A DNA stretch of 64,000 nt from NCBI GenBank assembly GCA_014529385.2, contig CM043942.1:18613991-18677990 (forward strand). Direction: 5' to 3'. A model generated the notes under the pieces. It did not search any database, had not been told where the DNA came from, and saw only the letters and a program-made list of their open reading frames with translations. Numbering within the stretch: the first letter of the stretch is position 1; each line of letters starts with the position of its first letter. Shown in pieces: positions 62,344 through 64,000 of this stretch. The DNA comes from Adiantum capillus-veneris. Lineage: Eukaryota; Streptophyta; Polypodiopsida; Polypodiales; Pteridaceae. The position numbers and the translations under genes were made by a program.

Positions 62344-64000
62344 GCAGAATGGGCTTTTAGCGCAGAGTGCACTTACAATCCTGCTGTCCATGATGCATGC
62401 TTGTCAGTTGCTGCAGATTCACATGTGTGGTATTTCGACAGTGGTGCTACAAAGCACATTACCTCACATCGTGAATTGTTTACCTCTCTCGAGTCTGTCC
62501 CTCATGGGAATTCAGTCACTTGTGCCAACAACGCCTCTTATCCAGTTCAGGGAGTTGGAAAGATTGTGCTCACTGCTGCTAATGGCAGTTCCTTCACACT
62601 TGTTGATGCACTTTATGTACCTGGGATCAAGAAGAATCTATTGTCTGTATCCGCACTTGCTAGACTTGGACTTGTAGTCAAATTTGTGGATGACAGATGT
62701 ACAGTTCATGATCTCAGTTTTGGTGATGAAATTGTTGCATCTGGGCTTTTGTGCCGTGGGCTGTATAAGCTCACTTTGTATGACAAGTGTGAACAAAATT
62801 TTGCAAATGCTGTTGCAGATTCAAGGGCTATTTCAGATGCAAAACTTTGGCATGCACGTTTTGGTCATCTGAATTTTGCCAGTTTGCTGCGTTTGCAGAA
62901 ATCTGATATGGTTGCTTCTTTGCCGCCTCTTGAAGCACCTATCAAACATGTTTGTGAAGGCTGTATTCTGGGTAAAATGCAGCGTTCTAAGTTTCCAAAG
63001 GATGGTTCAGTTAGGGCCACATGCAGGTTGCAACTTGTGCATAGTGATGTTTGTGGGCCCATGCAAACTCCGTCCTTGGGCAATTACCTGTACTTCGTGA
63101 CTTTCATTGATGATTACTCCAGGCATGCATGGGTATTTCCGCTTAAAGCAAAGTCCGAAGTTTTTATGTGCTTCAAACAATTTTTGGCTATGGCTGAAAA
63201 TGTCTCAAAATGTACTATGGGCACCCTCCGTTCCGATCGAGGGGGGGAGTATATGTCTCATGAATTTAATGCATTTCTGGCTAGTCGTGGGATAAAACAC
63301 CAATGTACAGTGCCTTATACACCTCAGCAAAATGGTGTTGCTGAGAGGAAAAACAGGTCACTAACGGAAATGGCACGATGTATGGTCAAAAGTCAAGCTT
63401 TGCCACATTCCTTTTGGCTTGAGGCCATCATGTGTGCCACTTATGTACTTAACAGGTGTCCTACGAAAGCTTTGCAGTCTATTACTCCATATGAAGCATG
63501 GCATGATAGAAAACCTTCTATTGAGCACATGCGTGTTTTTGGCTGTTTGGCATATGCTTTGGTGCCACAAGTGCAGCGCAGAAAATTGGATGATAAGGCT
63601 GTCAAATGTATTTTTGTTGGTTATAGTGCTGAAAGCAAAGGTTACAGGTTGTATCATCCGCAAACAAAACGTATTTTGGTTTCACGGGATGTAGTGTTTG
63701 TGGAAGATTCTGTTCAACCCTTGCTGTCATGTACTAGAGACAGTAATGTAAGCTCACAGGACATTTATGACACTTTGTTGCCTCTTTTCAGTGGTGGAAA
63801 TACGAATGTAAGTTCCAATGAGGCAAATGTACAGCCTATGGGGGTTTCTGAAAATGTTTTAGAACAGCCTATTACTGATGCAGATGTACATGATGTACTT
63901 GATGAGGAAAGGGCTGAAAATGAGCAGGCTAGAAGTATGCCAAAATGGCTGGTGCACACTTTGCCTGACAGTAAATTGGATGCACCTTTATCTAGTCGTA
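62344..64000 (+). CDS. C2: Ty1/copia polyprotein, open frame (gag end to integrase and beyond), runs off window
   Basis: Reading from GCA at 62344, no stop occurs through 63999 (552 codons), and the frame continues past the window. Domains: retropepsin with WYFDSGATKHIT (62428-62463), GAG-pre-integrase LWHARFGHLN (about 62850), zinc finger CEGCILGKMQRSKFP, integrase core with Asp at LVHSDVCGPM (63034-63063), Asp at LRSDRGGEYM (63224-63255), Glu at NGVAERKNR (63331-63357), WLEAIMCATYVLNRCP and the C-terminal FGCLAYALVP...KCIFVGYSAESKGYRLYHP. All catalytic residues are present. The 5' part of gag is missing because the frame starts at the inverted LTR. No ATG is near the left edge. Confidence 0.93.

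Noticed and set aside
62865-63663. Minus-strand frames and out-of-frame plus frames across C2 (62342-62677, 62865-63083, 63361-63663 and others)
   Set aside because: The uninterrupted plus frame in phase with 62344 contains all copia motifs; the others are shadows.

Overview
The window looks like nuclear DNA of a land plant with a large, repeat-packed genome. Evidence: nested Ty3/gypsy and Ty1/copia LTR retrotransposons, tRNA-iMet-type primer sites (TGGTATCAGAGC), long GA/CT/CA microsatellites, GT-AG introns, and no bacterial operon or ribosome-binding features. A fern, lycophyte or bryophyte is my guess from the look of the elements; the sequence alone does not settle it. Nearly every coding stretch is decayed. 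No rRNA gene, tRNA gene or CRISPR array was seen.

Layout. 1-7.3 kb: the 3' part of a Tat-like Ty3/gypsy element (G1) with two RNase H domains, its reverse transcriptase split by a 1617-bp solo LTR with a perfect 5-bp target duplication. 7.3-10.9 kb: AT-rich non-coding DNA with a three-copy tandem repeat, a GA microsatellite and an orphan copia primer site. 10.9-14.4 kb: a non-autonomous LTR element carrying one 521-codon acidic gag-like ORF and no enzymes. 16-20 kb (+): a multi-exon gene-like locus with a Cys/His-rich segment and a C-terminus resembling FCP1/NIF phosphatases. 21.3-25.0 kb (-): a multi-exon, decayed transposase-like gene. These two loci converge, and three blocks of degenerate AGTGGTT/AACCACT repeats lie in their introns and in the gap between them. 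25.8-27.4 kb: a coding remnant of unknown family and a divergent histone H3-like gene. 27.7 kb: a foldback (MITE-like) element.

30.9-33.7 kb (-): decayed copia element B1. 37.9-48.2 kb (-): a long Tat-like Ty3/gypsy element (G2) with recognisable LTRs, interrupted by a chromovirus fragment (G3) and by a 5'-LTR-bearing copia fragment (C1). G2 is itself inserted in the integrase of copia element D (48.2-50.8 kb). 51.3-58.5 kb: fragments of copia family B in both orientations (B2, B3, B4) with about 181-bp LTRs. 58.5-62.1 kb: no recognisable gene. 62.1-64 kb: an inverted copia LTR joined directly to an uninterrupted copia polyprotein frame (C2) that runs off the window end and is the least decayed coding sequence here.

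Themes. Enzyme active sites are repeatedly lost by Asp-to-Asn or similar G-to-A changes, and several stop codons look like deaminated CAG or CGA codons, which fits methylation-driven decay. The parts most worth following are the histone H3-like gene, the repeat-bearing two-gene locus at 16-25 kb, and the non-autonomous gag-like element.
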